This document shows, in pieces, positions 37,006-49,259 of a stretch of 64,000 nucleotides of DNA. This DNA is from Calliphora vicina (Eukaryota; Arthropoda; Insecta; Diptera; Calliphoridae): the NCBI RefSeq assembly GCF_958450345.1, contig NC_088783.1:85767895-85831894 (forward strand), written 5' to 3'. The notes beneath the pieces are model-generated. The model had not been told where the DNA came from, did no database searches, and saw nothing but the letters and a program-made list of their open reading frames with translations. Made by a program: the position numbers and the translations under genes. The first letter of the stretch is position 1, and the number at the start of each line of letters is the position of its first letter.

Positions 37006-37252
37006 CACAGAGAAAACAGATTTGTGATAGCAACCGAATTTGTTGCCAATCGAATGATTCTGTCTTAGTGACCGAATTTTACAGTTGTGGCTACAATATT
37101 TTGGAAGGGGCAACTAAAGTTTGGTTGCCTCAACTGAAATTCTTTTTTATCAACTGACTTTCTGTTGTTAGAACTGAAAAATTCTATGTGTGCAACCGAA
37201 TCATTCGATTGGCAACAAATTCGGTTGCTATCACGAATCTGTTTTCTCTGTG
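37006..37252. mobile_element. 247-bp MITE with long terminal inverted repeats and TA duplication
   Basis: The ends are inverse complements over about 55 bp with a single mismatch, beginning CACAGAGAAAACAGATT and containing ATAGCAACCGAATTTGTTGC. TA flanks both sides (37004-37005 and 37253-37254). The near-identity of the arms suggests recent activity. The TA target points to the Tc1/mariner superfamily, although the CACAG start is atypical. Confidence 0.8.
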
Positions 37253-37254
37253 TA

Positions 37255-38312
37255 TGTAACTATGGTAACGAAATAAATTCTTCAAAGTTTGACGACTTTC
37301 TCTAATACAGTTCACCAGATATTTAATAATATCCATTTATTTTGTATGTGAAGTTCCATATCCACTATTAGTAACCCGCCATGTTTCGGACAAAGTTTGA
37401 AGAATCTCTCAATTATAGTTATTCAGATATTTAAAACTGACTATGTTCTTTGTATATATGTATATTTACTCAAATTATATCTTTAAAGTTTTGCTTATTA
37501 TTTGAATCAAGGACGCATTTAAAATACATGTTTTATTCTTGCATGGTTGCTCAGAATTGTGTTTCAATGGCAATGACTCTGTAACTTTTGAAACGATTGA
37601 TGGTATGAGAATAAAAAAAGATGGAAATAAATCTGTAACTTCCAAACCCTTACGCCGATTTGAATGAAATTTCACATGCGCAAAGAGGAAGTGAAGTCGA
37701 GTTTATGTTTTGAATTTGGACACCTCGGGTATGTTCAATTTTTAAAATGATACTATTTCTTCGTTTGTGTTCCGATTTAAAAAATATTACACATATAGAA
37801 TCTCCTCGTCGAGCACTACAGCGAGTTGTTAAGTTTTCCCTAATTTATTTGACACGTAAAAAACATAAGGTTGACACGTTATATATCAATGGATGGAGGA
37901 TGTTGTCTACTTTTCAAAAATGTATATAGCTTTTGACAATTAAAAAATTCATGGAATATTTTTTTGAAAAATATGACAAAAAATGCTTTGCATAGATACA
38001 AATTGAAATAAAATTTTTATTTATGAATATTTTTTAATGAAATTTCACAGATATGTAGATCTTCTATTTAAAATGGACAAATAAAAACAAATTTTGAAAG
38101 TTGTTATCAAGTATCCCGCAATTCCCAAAAAAATCTTGAAAAATCCCAAAAATTGGATTTTTTCGTTTTTTGGCTATAATATCCATACCAGGGCGGGTTT
38201 ATCGGAACCCTTTACAAAATAATTAAGAACATATTGTGCCATCTAAAATAGGTTACTATATTTGTGATTGTCAAACAAATAATCAAACAAACTTACAAAG
38301 ACATTTATATAT
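37255..38312. other. AT-rich non-coding stretch
   Basis: Nothing bounded was recognised. Frames at 37475-37675 and 37747-37929 have no motif. Confidence 0.4.
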
Positions 38313-39480
38313 TGTTACGTTTTTACCTTTTAATAACGGTGGTTTATTTCCTTTAAATAAACAGGATACTTTTGATAGCAAATAAAAGCTGTTTAGTAGA
38401 TTAAAATTTGTAACAACTCTTTATTTATTCAAATGTACAACAACAACAGTTTAAATAGTCACTATAGCAGTATTCACAATCTTGTGGAAATTGTCTAGCA
38501 TCATTGCAAATGCAATATTGTATAGGTTTTTGTGTGTATTTTGTTATTGGATTACTGTAAAATTTTTCATTTGCAATGTTACTAAAACATTTTCACAAGA
38601 TTGTGGATACCGTTTATGTGTTTTTATTAGGGTATTCAATCGATTAACCGTTAATCGGTTAACCGATTAATTTTGGACGGTTAACTGTTCGAATAATTTG
38701 AAATTGCCGATTTTCAAATAACAAATAAACCGATTAATTTGTGTCGATTAACCGAAATTCCTTTTTTTTGCACTTTAAATTTTTTTTTTGTATTTATTTC
38801 TCCATTTGAATTCAAATACAAATTTCAAATTAAAATTAGATATTTTATATGAAAACTGTCAGTATAACTATTAGTTAAAACATAACCAGACTTCGTGTTA
38901 CTGGGGGTAACCTGTATTTAACCCATATTTTTACTTATCAAATATACGAGAAAACATGAATTTTTACAATGTTTACAACAAAAAAACACCCTCACACAAA
39001 AAATAATTTATTTTTTTGAAAACTGATAAAACTATATGAAAGATTATAGAACAGCGCATATTTTGTATTACTCAGTTCAATAAACACGGATTTTGAGTAA
39101 TGATGTTGTTGCAGCAAATAGGCGATATGTTTACAAAAATGATCTCAAATACCTTATTTTTTTATGTTTTTGTAAACAAAATTCGTTGTTGTATTTTCAA
39201 TTTGAAATGAAAATATAAATTATTCGGTTAATCGAATAATTTTAAATTAACCGATTATTAACCGATTAAATCTAAACCTCGATTAATTATTTGCTCGATT
39301 AACCGATTAAACCAGAAACCCGATTAATTGAATACCCTAGTTTTTATACACATTTATTTCAATTACACACTTTATAACGTATAAGAATAAACAGCACACT
39401 TAAATGCATCACTGCATTACCGCTCTATTTCTACAATAATCTTCCAACTAGAATATTCGAATTCTAGAGCTTTCGATATT
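38313..39480 (-). mobile_element. Solo-LTR-like copy, minus orientation, split by a hAT MITE
   Basis: It begins TGTTACGTTTTTACC, so on the minus strand it ends GGTAAAAACGTAACA. The minus-strand blocks TTTGAATAAATAAAGAGTTG, TTACAA, CTGTTTATTTAAAGG and GAAATAAACCACC match the plus-strand copy at 41344-41806. AATAAA signals and TGT...ACA-type ends fit an LTR. A hAT MITE occupies 38628-39339. The far end is degraded and approximate. Confidence 0.55.
38628..39339. mobile_element. hAT-like MITE (CGATTAACC family), 8-bp duplication GTTTTTAT
   Basis: The ends TAGGGTATTCAAT and ATTGAATACCCTA are a 13-bp perfect inverted repeat. The flanks are identical 8-mers, GTTTTTAT (38620-38627 and 39340-39347). 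Just inside both ends, the motif CGATTAACCG/CGGTTAATCG is repeated many times on both strands (38639-38760 and 39225-39330). The middle is AT-rich without coding capacity. Confidence 0.9.
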
Positions 39481-41343
39481 AATCATTAATCATTTAGTGT
39501 TGCCATACTTACCAACAATGCTCAACTCAATGCTTTTATTCAATGTAGTGCGTTCCACAGCTATGTTAATGACACCCACAGATATGTTAAAGTTTGAGAA
39601 GCACTGTATATTTTCTATTAATTTTTTTAGTTTTTGTATACATACATATATTTACAGAATATTTATTGTTTTATTATAAGATTTTATAATAAATTTTATT
39701 TATTATAAAATCATCCAAAGATTGTTTTTATTTAAATATAATGGATTGTAAAGGAAAAATATTTCGTTTAGTGTAAGAAATTAAAAGAAAACATAACGCC
39801 TCTCACGATTCGAAAATTTTCGCATATTTCTACATGTACCTCAAATGACGTCCGTTTTATTTCACGTACGATATACCCTTATTTCACTCGATATTTTGGA
39901 CAACAATGTTTCGAATGAACTTTTTATTATTTTAAAATATAGTACCCTCTGAATGGAACATAAAGACCAAATTATTTTTCAGATACTCTTATTTTTGCAA
40001 AATCTATTGCACTCTATAGGCGTACAAATATCACATACGATGATATGGAATTTCCCATTTATTAACTACATTATAAATACACATATACGGAACGGATGGT
40101 CACCGTAGGTTTACATACATATGTATATGGATACACTTTAACCTGTTGTAAGAAAATGTCCAGTGCTACTCTCAACATAAGACAAAATTTCAAGGCTATA
40201 ATACGAATATAAGTATACATATTTACAAATATGTATTAACATCTACAAAAGTGTATTGAGAACATGTTTATGGTCAATTTGGACTGAAGTACTTCGAATA
40301 TTCGATTATGTTTGTATATTAAAACTCATACTCTTCTCATAATCAATAGGTAGTTGAATATTTCGAAATATTACTTCTTAATACATAATTGCTGACAATT
40401 TCAAACACTTGTGAACATCATCAGCAGCAAAAAAAACTATAATAAGATTCATTTAATACAGAACTCATCGTAAACGACAACAAACAACATCATCAACATC
40501 GATATTATAATCATCATAAACAATATTTGGTAAGAACGGGCACAGCACTCCTTCCTATCTTATGGATAAAAATACACAATGACCAACAAAAAACAAAATA
40601 CTCAACAAATTGAAGCGAATAATGAAAATGTTGTTGCTGTTGTTGCCGTTGCTACTCTAGTTGTTGTTGTATATTATTAGCAATATACAAAAATAATAGC
40701 GGAAATAACAAGCTGTTGTTCTCAATAAAAATCAACGGCAAATAAATGAACATTTTTTTACGAAAAAAAAAAAAAACGGAAAAGAAGAATTTCTTTGGAA
40801 CTGACCTCGATGAAAAAGATAATTTGAAGTCGATAAAGGACAAAACCCCATCAATGGAGCAACGCTAAAAGTGCCTGTAGTGCAGGCAAAAACTTAAGTA
40901 AAATGAAAATTGTCTAAAAAAATTGAATTGATTCCCTTATTTTGCACAAAAACTGGAAAGACTTTAAAATAGTCATTATTATGAAATCAATGCCAAAGGA
41001 AAAACTTATAGTCGTAATTTGCAGAAAATGTTTTAGTTAAAATTCACAACAACGAGAACTGAAATAAAAAACAAAATTTCTTACTATCTATTAATATTTA
41101 ATAGTTACAAGAAAATTTGGAAAATGAAAACATAAATTCAATAATAAACTAAAAATGGCTAAAATACTGATTCGAATCACTCTTCCTTCCCCTTTTTTTT
41201 GTTAAATAAAAAACACTTTTATATGTTCGTAGTGGTGGTGAATTATTTAGCAAAAACATGGTGTATTAACTCCTACTTCAATTTCATAAATATTTTGCAA
41301 ACATCAAATATAGTTATAGCATATTTCAAGTGATTTTAGATAT
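39481..41343. other. AT-rich non-coding stretch
   Basis: No supported gene. A CAACATCATC-rich segment at 40440-40529 followed by GTAAGA is reminiscent of a fly non-coding exon and donor, but that is too weak to call. Confidence 0.4.
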
Positions 41344-41806
41344 TGTTACGAAATTGCTCTATCAATTTGAATTTAACGGTCTGTAACGACTGCCTGCAAC
41401 ATTCATTATGTTTATAAACATGTCCACCAGTAGAAGCTTCTACATATCAACAATGTTGATAGCACGCAGTTATAGCATTGTTTATAAGTATTATACTAAA
41501 TATTAAAGCCACTAACATTAACATTGAAGCTGCTAAAGCCCTAGAAATAGAACATTCTAGTTTTCCGTTCAGATAATTCATGCAGCTACTGGAAGGAAGA
41601 TGGCGCTATGTATAGACAGTGGCAACGGTTGCAGTCGGTGTTTAGTTTATCATAAACGCTGTTGTTGTATAAGAGCACATATTGACTATTTCATCAGTTT
41701 TAGTGTAAATTTGAATAAATAGAGAGTTGTTACAATTTTAAACTGCTTTTATTTGTATCCGGCTTATTTAAAAGAAATAAAACACCATAAAAGATAAAAA
41801 CGTTTT
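41344..41806 (+). mobile_element. Solo-LTR-like copy, plus orientation
   Basis: It starts TGTTACGAAATTGC. The right part holds TTGAATAAATAGAGAGTTG, TTACAATTTTAA, CTGCTTTTATTTG and CGGCTTATTTAAAAG, then AAAAACG near 41802. These are shared with the inverted copy at 38313-39480. No internal coding region adjoins it, consistent with a solo LTR. The terminal ACA is degraded. Confidence 0.55.
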
Positions 41807-43189
41807 GTTATATAATTATCTGGACTGCATTACCGACTACTGCATTACCACACATAAAATAACAAGGTGTATTTTAAAGCCATTAATGAGACTAGTACAA
41901 ACTTTAAGACAAAGCAAGAAAGTGTAGAAAATTGTATCTCCTTTTGAAAAATATATAAAAGATTTAATAAAAAAATTTGATTTTTTGATACTTTTGTCAA
42001 TATTAACAAAACAAACACAAAAGTGCATCTATTAATGTTCTTTGCTAAATAATTCAGAACACACGTATGCATACAAAACTAAATTTAATTGTTTGATTCC
42101 AGCTTGCAGTAACAACAATGTTTAAATTCTTTTTTAATATTTCCTATTAAGTTATCTTTCAGAGAAACGTAAATATATCTGTAGAGTTTGGACAAAACTT
42201 CTTAAGTCGAAAGAAAATATCTTAGTTTTTTTATAATAAAACTAACTTTTCAAAACGATCCGTTTACACTAATCTGCTTCTTCTTACGAATATTAGTTTC
42301 CGAGTTATCATAAAAAAACAAATAAAGTTATTTGGAGTTGTTGTTGATTTGTTTTTGAAAAAACAACATAATTCGCAAAAACTGTTGAATTTATCGATAA
42401 TTATTTTGTTATTTATCCTTTGTATAATTCTTTGAGACAAATAATAAAGTTCTTCAAGGACAAATAATAAAATATTTATCGATCAATTCAACAGTTTTTA
42501 CAAAAACAAGATATTAGTTGTTAAAATCGGTTTATTCTTGCAAAAGTTATTAAACTTTTTCGAAAAAGGTTCGACAACAATTATCATGTAAATTAAAAAT
42601 TGTAAAATATTTTTTTTTCTATAGTTTTTTGTTTTTCTTTAATTCATATGGGGTGGGGGAGAAAATACTAAAAAAGGTATTAATGAAAAGTTGAATAACT
42701 TTTACAATTTTCATCCGATTTGAATAATTAAAACCATGTTTTGTTAAGAACTAAATTTTCTTTATACACTGGTCTAAATTTTTATAAGCTTCCATATCAA
42801 AATAAACAATGAAAAGCGACTAAAATAAAAAAAGTTGATAAATTTTGTTTTTCTTTTAGATATTCTTAACAAAAACAATACTTATAACTTATAAATGTAA
42901 AAATTTGAAGTCAGACAAAAACTGACAGAGTTGCAGATCGATAAGTTGACGAACATCACTGAAAACTGTTTTTTTTAGAATAACTTCTGAATTTGGAAGT
43001 GTTTCTGAAATTTTTTGACATAATTTGTAATGCACTCAGCAAGCCCTATAACCCACGCTAGGTCGTTTTCCAAGTTGTTTACCATCGTAGCACCGTGTTA
43101 TAGAAGGAGAAAAGTTTCCTACTATTAATGTAGGAAATTTACATGCAAATTTATTAGTAGTACAGAAGACATGCCACCTAGTTTTATGG
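41807..43189. other. AT-rich non-coding stretch
   Basis: No supported gene. Overlapping minus frames at 41837-42072 are F/L-rich chance frames. Confidence 0.4.
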
Positions 43190-43280
43190 TTCATAATTAG
43201 TCATAGTTCTCATATAATCATCTTCTCGGTGCAGGGTATCATATGATCGGCTTGACCGACTATACTTTCTTGCTTGTTTT
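43190..43280 (-). repeat. Fragment of dispersed repeat E (terminal end)
   Basis: On the minus strand it reads AAACAAGCAAGAAAGTATAG, then GTCGGTCAAGCC and ATACCCTGCACC. This matches the start of the larger copy at 60497 (AAACAAGTATGAAAGTATGG). Confidence 0.6.
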
Positions 43281-44868
43281 TCTTTGCGTATGAATTTATC
43301 CCATCTTACATCAATTTATCAGATAAATGTTCGAGTATTTGTCTATAAGGATACTATATTAAATGCTCAATATTTTTTTCAAAAATCAGATAAAAGAGTG
43401 TTTTTTCCACAGTCCATTTTTAAGTGATCTTAAAACTCTATTTCTATCTTTTTAGAAAACTCGTAAATTGTTCTAAAACAAACTCACTTGTTAAACCAAT
43501 GTGCTATATTTAGCTTGACAACTGCTGGAATAAAAGATTAAAGTACAAATAATAGCAGCCCCGAGCTTTTCAGTTTGCCACAGACTCCAAACACACACAC
43601 TAACTCATGCACACCCACACATCTGCACCACTGGGCAAACAAACAAACAAATACATCCATTTGTCTACTTAATCAAACATATCGATAATTGTGGACCAAC
43701 AAAAACAAAGGATTCAAATGAAACGTATAGAATGCACGAGGAGCATTAAGTAGGAACACAAGATCAACAAAACACTCGACTCTTGATGCCAAAAAGCGTC
43801 TTCTGGTGGTATTGTAGAATTTAGAACCGTTTACTATCGTACTGTGTCCATGGCAAATGTGTGTTGGTTAGATGGTTATTATGGCACGTGTGATGCCTGA
43901 TTTTGTTGCAGGCAACCAGCATTGTGTGCACAATTACACACTATGCTTTCATACACTCACACTTACAAGTTACAACAATTCTACTTACTTGCCACAAAAT
44001 GCACATGAAAAGGGGTTAAAAATTACAAATAAATGAAATCCCATAATGTAGGGACGTGCAACACGTGACGCAACATTACTGCTTCATTGTAGTTACGACT
44101 TCACTAATACTTGTTCTACTCTTTATTCTCTCAAGCCAGAAGGGATTACAAAATATTTATTTCAGCAAATGAAACAAAAAATGCACTAACTCGCATTGTA
44201 AGTGTATTAAAAACCAAACCTAACAAACACACACACTCAGCCACTCAGCCACTCAAAGGAAACCCAACCACAACAACAACAACATAATTCAAATACATGT
44301 ACTCACACACACACACACATGCAACTCTCATACATGTTAATTAAATATTTATGAGTTTTAATCATAATTATAATCGTGCAGTATTTCGTTTCAAAAGTAA
44401 TTATTACTTTAAGGATCTTTTAAGCAGCAGATGTTAAATATTTCTTTGTTTATTGTCCATATTGTTTGAACTGAAGGGATGCAACAGTGCTTTGATATTT
44501 CAAAGGTACTGAGAATAAAAGCATCTTGAAACTATTGTTTGTATGAAACTGAAACAATTTCGTACCATTTGTGGAGAGTAAAAGTTTTAACTCAAACGAT
44601 GTGCATTAATAAAACAGCAAGAACTTGCAATTACTAAATAAAATACTTTTCAATGACTACAATATACCGTCTGGATTACCTAGAAGTAGACGAATAATGA
44701 TTTATTTATTATTTATTTGTCATTGACATGAGCACATTTGCTGCTTCTGCGAGTTCTTTATTTGAGTCGTTATTTGTATCTAGTTTAGATTTAAGCAAAG
44801 GAATGAATGTTGTGGTATGTACTTGCCTCTAATGATATCGACGGGTTACAGTTATAATGTCTAAGCAG
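43281..44868. other. AT-rich non-coding stretch with CA microsatellites
   Basis: CA-rich tracts lie near 43590-43625, 44225-44250 and 44305-44320. No gene was recognised. Confidence 0.4.
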
Positions 44869-45699
44869 TAGGGTATTCAAATTATTCGATTTTTATCTCG
44901 TTCGAATACAACGAATAATTCGATCACACTTTTAAAATTAATCGAATTATTCGAATGATTTAAATTTGTTTAAAAAAGTAAATAATGAAGTTTTGATGTA
45001 GGTTTTTTAATATTTTATTGTTAAAAACAAAAAATAACGTTAAAGTTAACAATTCAAGTATTGATAATGTTAAAAAACATTCCAAAACAAAATCCATCAT
45101 TAAATTTTCAACAGAAATATTCTGATCAGATCACAATCTACCAAACAATTGACTAGCAAACTCTTTAGTTTCCATTTTGGAGCTATGCTTTAACAAATTT
45201 GAGCAAGTTGGCCATGATCCTGAATTCAAGAACAATATGAACGTATTAAGAACTTTTTTATGTCGATCATTAATTCGGGTTTTAAAATGATTAACTAATT
45301 CTTTAGTAAATTAATTATTCACTATTTTTAAATTATTTACAACAAATTGTATTATACTCTCAAGCTCTATCAACGTTACCGAATCTTTGCTTAATCAAGT
45401 GGTCTTAGGGAATTATACAAATCTGTCCAAAGTTTGATATCATTGTCAGTGAACATGTCTAATTTGAAGTCAGACAGTACACTCATATACAGTGATCGAA
45501 AGACTCCCTTTTAGTTATTTGTCCAATTTCAATATAGAATTATGATCAATTTTAAGCAATTTAATAAATTTAAAAATATATGTAAATTTATTCGTTTTAT
45601 TCGATTCTTCTACATACAATTGTTCGAAAATGGTAATTTTGAAATTGTTTGGATAATTATTCGATTAATCGAACGATCATTACTCGAATGAATACCCTA
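44869..45699. mobile_element. hAT-like element (TCGAATAATTCGA family), 8-bp duplication
   Basis: The ends TAGGGTATTCA and TGAATACCCTA form an 11-bp inverted repeat. The flanks are CTAAGCAG (44861-44868) and CTAAGGAG (45700-45707), 7 of 8 identical. Subterminal regions are filled with TCGAATAATTCGA- and CGATTAATCGAA-like palindromes. A decayed minus-strand coding remnant lies inside. It shares its terminal 10 bp with the element at 38628-39339 but has a different subterminal motif. Confidence 0.85.
45100..45480 (-). pseudogene. Decayed transposase-like remnant inside the hAT element
   Basis: Minus-strand pieces include ESIIQFVVNNL, FTKELVNHFKTRINDRHKKV, LNTFILFLNSG and METKEFASQLFGRL, separated by stops. 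The run of LVNHFKxRxxDRxxKVLNxxxFL resembles the hAT pattern in which a helical segment with RF precedes a FLDPRFK-type block. A close relative of the last part sits in the fragment at 60973. Assignment to hAT transposase is tentative and rests mainly on the host element's ends. Confidence 0.4.
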
Positions 45700-45730
45700 C
45701 TAAGGAGTGAAGTGCCAGAATATTAGTCTT

Positions 45731-46593
45731 TTAACTCTTTCAGCCACGCTTTTTTGTGCATAAGTTCAAAATCAAAACAATTGAATTTTTACTTTAATCA
45801 AGGTTAGTTTATTATAAAAAGTAAGAAAAAATAAATCGAAACGTAAAAAAACTACCCCATTCCAAGGTTTTTTGTGGAGTGAAGTGATTAGTTTACTAAC
45901 CACCGGCGGTTGGCATTAAAAATAACTATGATACAAATTTTTGTTTCGTATAAATTTTTTTGAAATCGAATATTTTTGACTAAATTTTCTGACCAAACAA
46001 CCGAAATATCAAAGTAACTCTGAATTCGATGAACAATAAACACTGTGCTTTTTTTATTGATATTTTTACAATATTTTCAAATTAATATATTTATCTAACC
46101 AGAGTTCTTGGAAGTTTTCGGAACAGGATGAAAACTTAAAATTTTTTGTCGAATAGTAAACGAAATATCCAAAAAATTCTTATTCATGTATGATTTTATT
46201 GAAATTCGGCATGCGTTCTTTTATTATTTCAAAAGATGTATGTTCCAAATTGAATAGAAAAAATGTTATGCGAAAAAATCAATTTGGATTGTATGGGCAG
46301 TGGGCGTTGGGCGTTGGGCGTGGACGATTTTGATAAAATTTCATTTTTTTTCTTAATTTGTCCATATAATTCTCGGTGCCAAATTTCAATACTCCACTCC
46401 TTATAATATTTGCACAAAAATGTAAGAAGCCATCCCTCTGTGCACCCAGCTGGCAAAGTTTTGCAAAACTCATAAACGATGACTTCGAAAAATATAATTG
46501 TTTAGCTAAATGGCAATAAATGCCAATAAACTATGTTTTAAAGACTATGGAAAATGTGGTTAGTAAACTAACCACCAAACCGCAAAGAGTTAA
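45731..46593. mobile_element. TTAA-flanked MITE (piggyBac-like), copy 2
   Basis: It is flanked by TTAA (45731-45734 and 46590-46593). The left end is CTCTTTCAGCC and the right end CCGCAAAGAG. The palindrome GTGGTTAGTAAACTAACCAC occurs next to the right end (about 46557-46576), and its near-identical partner TTAGTTTACTAACCACC lies at about 45888-45904. The two form part of the subterminal inverted repeat. No coding capacity is supported: the opposed minus frames at 46229-46473 are low complexity. Confidence 0.65.
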
Positions 46594-47156
46594 CTCATTA
46601 CTGAATAAAAGATTTAGCTGGAAATATAGTTGAATTCAAGAAAAATTAAAAATCCATCCATGGTTTCCTAGCAGCACAACTGAAATTATATAATTTTTTT
46701 ATTTTATTTAATTCGTCAATGAATTAACAATTTCTTACAGAATAGCTAAGTTATTAAATATTAATTCAAAAAAATAATAATAATAATAGTTTAATAAATT
46801 GGTTTAGTAAATGCAGAATACTCCTTTTATTTACACTTGGGCCAGTCGAAAAGTCAATAAAATGACATAAATTGTTGAATTGTACACAAATTGTATGCAT
46901 GTACAGAAAAAACTATTTCTTAAACCGTTTCAATTCAAATATTTGTCACATATTGAACTGGTTTCAATTATCAAGTATTCATGTGCTCAAAAACTAAATT
47001 TTCCGATATTTTCTATTGAGTTTTGAATTTAATAATTTTGATAATTGAATACACAATTTTCGTTATGGGTTGAACTTTAAATACAAAATTATTGAATACA
47101 TAATTTTCGTAATTGAATACACATTTTTGCTATTTTTTGTTACACAGAAGTGACAT
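46594..47156. other. AT-rich non-coding stretch
   Basis: Nothing recognisable. Confidence 0.4.
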
Positions 47157-47428
47157 TTTTGACGTTTCAAAAAAGCCAACATCAGTTTTCTAGGGCAGTT
47201 ATCATGGAATAAGAAAGATATAACAATTTTTGATAGCAAATTTAGTATGTGTTAATGTTAATTCTGAGACAAGTATAAAACTTTGTTATTTGCAATATAC
47301 AAAGTTTTATACTTGTCTCAGAATTAACATTAACACATACTAAATTTGCTATCAAAAATTGTTATATCTTTCTTATTCCATGATAACTGCCCTAGAAAAC
47401 TGATGTTGGCTTTTTTGAAACGTCAAAA
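47157..47428. repeat. Perfect 129-bp inverted repeat with a 14-nt loop
   Basis: The arms 47157-47285 and 47300-47428 are exact inverse complements base for base, around TTATTTGCAATATA. They begin TTTTGACGTTTCAAAAAAGC. Such perfection contrasts with the decayed repeats on both sides. Confidence 0.9.
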
Positions 47429-48039
47429 CCTACGAAAAAAAAAGATCGAGCAAAATTTAAAAAAATAAATAAATAAACCTAAATATATCTTCAAGTAAAA
47501 GAGATAGCCTACACACCGTCACTCCGAAGTTATCTTCACGTAAGTCCAAAAAATTTTTATTTTGGGAAATTGAATTTAAAGTTTTAACCATTTATATAAA
47601 AATAAAATTGAGTCTAAAAAGTGATTCGTTATTTCTGTATTATGTAGTGTTTGAAATTCTACATCGATTAGTGTAAAAATGTAAAAGTCATGGAGGAAAT
47701 TTTCCAAGTTATTGGCATTTTTAGCTCCAAAAAAAATTTACCATTTTGTTGTATACGCCACTTTTTACGAAATATTTATTAATTTATGGCACATACGTGA
47801 AAATGTACTGATAAAAACTGCTCTAATTTTTTTCTCCAAAATTATCTTCACGTATATGAGTTATACTTTCAGTATGCCAAATTAACGTATGTATTAAGTA
47901 AATTAAACAAACCACCAATCTTTATTTTTGTGGAAATGTTTAAGTCGGATAGAAATTGTAAAAAATTCCACAAAAAAGTAAATTTTAATCAAAAAAAATT
48001 ATTATTCAAAAAACATGGTATTGACATTGGAAAATGATT

Positions 48040-48720
48040 TCGGGAATACGCCACCATGGCTATTTTTGATGAAACGCATTATGGACGTCCAATTTTGGAC
48101 CACTTTTGAATTGAATTGATGGTTTCAATTGTTGCTGGTTTATCTGCATAATCCAGTGACTTCACGTGGACCTAGAGCTAATAATCGAAAATGTCAAATC
48201 GCTCGTCCTTGGAGGCCAATATACAGGTTCATTTCAATAAATCGATGGTTGCGGTATGACACGTATCGCCTCCTTTGAAACCACATATCGCTCGGCTAAA
48301 TGTAAGCCATATTTTCAAACAAAAAATCATTGATCATGGTTCTGTAACGATCTACATTGACCGCAACGTGAACTCTGGCTTCATTTCTGAAGCAATAGGA
48401 TACGATGATGCCACCAGCATGTAAACCGCGCCAAACGGTGAATTTTTCTGGATGTAATGAAGTTTGTTGTGGATTGGTCTTACTCCATATGCGTCAATTT
48501 TGTTTATTAACAAACCCGTTAAGCCAAAATTGAGCCTCATCGCTAAATGTAATTTTGCGATAAAACAGTCCACAATAAGTTGCGTGAATGGATAATTTGG
48601 TAGCGTTGTTCAAGCATCAATCTATTTGTAATGATTTTCCAGAGTATACTGATCCTAAATGTCAAAAAGTGAGAACAGCGGGACAGTTCATTAGACAGTT
48701 AATTCTTTCGCAAGTTCTGG
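48040..48720 (-). pseudogene. IS630/Tc1/mariner-type transposase relic
   Basis: The minus strand reads KITFSDEAQFWLNGFVNKQN, an in-frame stop, RIWSKTNP, LHPEKFTVWRGLHAGGII, then a shifted frame VNVDRYRTMINDFLFENM and SDMWFQ. This is the first catalytic Asp region (SDEAxF) through the second (D-M-W-F-Q) of the insect mariner-type family. Later stops and frameshifts destroy the rest. The SDEAQF block is the best preserved first-Asp region among the four relics of this family in the window. Confidence 0.75.
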
Positions 48721-48749
48721 CGGGCTTAACAAACACCCTTTATTATTAA

Positions 48750-49259
48750 AATTTTGGAAAATGTTTGGCAAGATTTTATAATATTGAGCATATGATTCTT
48801 TGGAGCGACTCCTGTGTACCACAAAATAGAAATAAAATAGTATCGTCTACTTTCCTTGACATTTTGTATAAAAGAAGTAACTTGAAAACAACTGTTCAAA
48901 AATGTTCAGAGCCAGGACATTCTCAAATTCATGAGATTTACACTGTACATAGTGCAATAGAAAGATTCCTAAAATTAAAATAAGTCATTATCATTTTAGA
49001 TTCGATAACACATTCAATCCAAAAAGTTCATTTTAAAAATTATGGAAATGCTTCCGACCATTTGATAGTTTATTCGTTACTAGCAAACCAATATAATTTT
49101 AAAGAAGTTCCATTTACCAAAATTAAAGTAATAAAATATAATAAATTCAATTTATTTTCTCTACTCTATAAAACATCTATAAATGAAGACGAATTTCCAT
49201 CATCCAGCTTTAAAATACTAGCTAGAAAGAGAGTTTGGCAATTTTATTCATGCACATGA
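48750..49259 (+). pseudogene. TE-encoded protein with SDSCVPQNRN and EPGHSQIHE motifs, one in-frame stop
   Basis: A single frame runs from 48750 to 49259, broken only by TAA at 48981-48983. Before the stop it reads EHMILWSDSCVPQNRN, then KCSEPGHSQIHEIYTVHSAI and ERFLKLK. After it come FKNYGNASDHLIVYSLLANQ, EVPFTKIKVIKYNKF and YKTSINEDEFPSSS. The order Asp-x-Cys-x-x-Gln-Asn-x-Asn, then Gly-His, then acidic-His-Ser-x-Ile-Glu recalls an uncharacterised protein family, common in insect and other invertebrate TEs, that I believe has a DDE-type nuclease core. I cannot name the superfamily. The N-terminal part is missing; it would lie where the mariner-type relic now is. It sits inside the TTATCTTCACGTA-ended element, its likely parent. 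Confidence 0.55.

Noticed and set aside
40440..40531. Non-coding exon ending at a GTAAGA donor
   Set aside because: The CAACATCATC-like composition is suggestive, but there is no promoter, acceptor partner or coding exon to support it.
46229..46473. Overlapping minus-strand frames inside the TTAA element
   Set aside because: Two overlapping frames without recognisable motifs; no transposase signature such as a piggyBac DDD core was seen.
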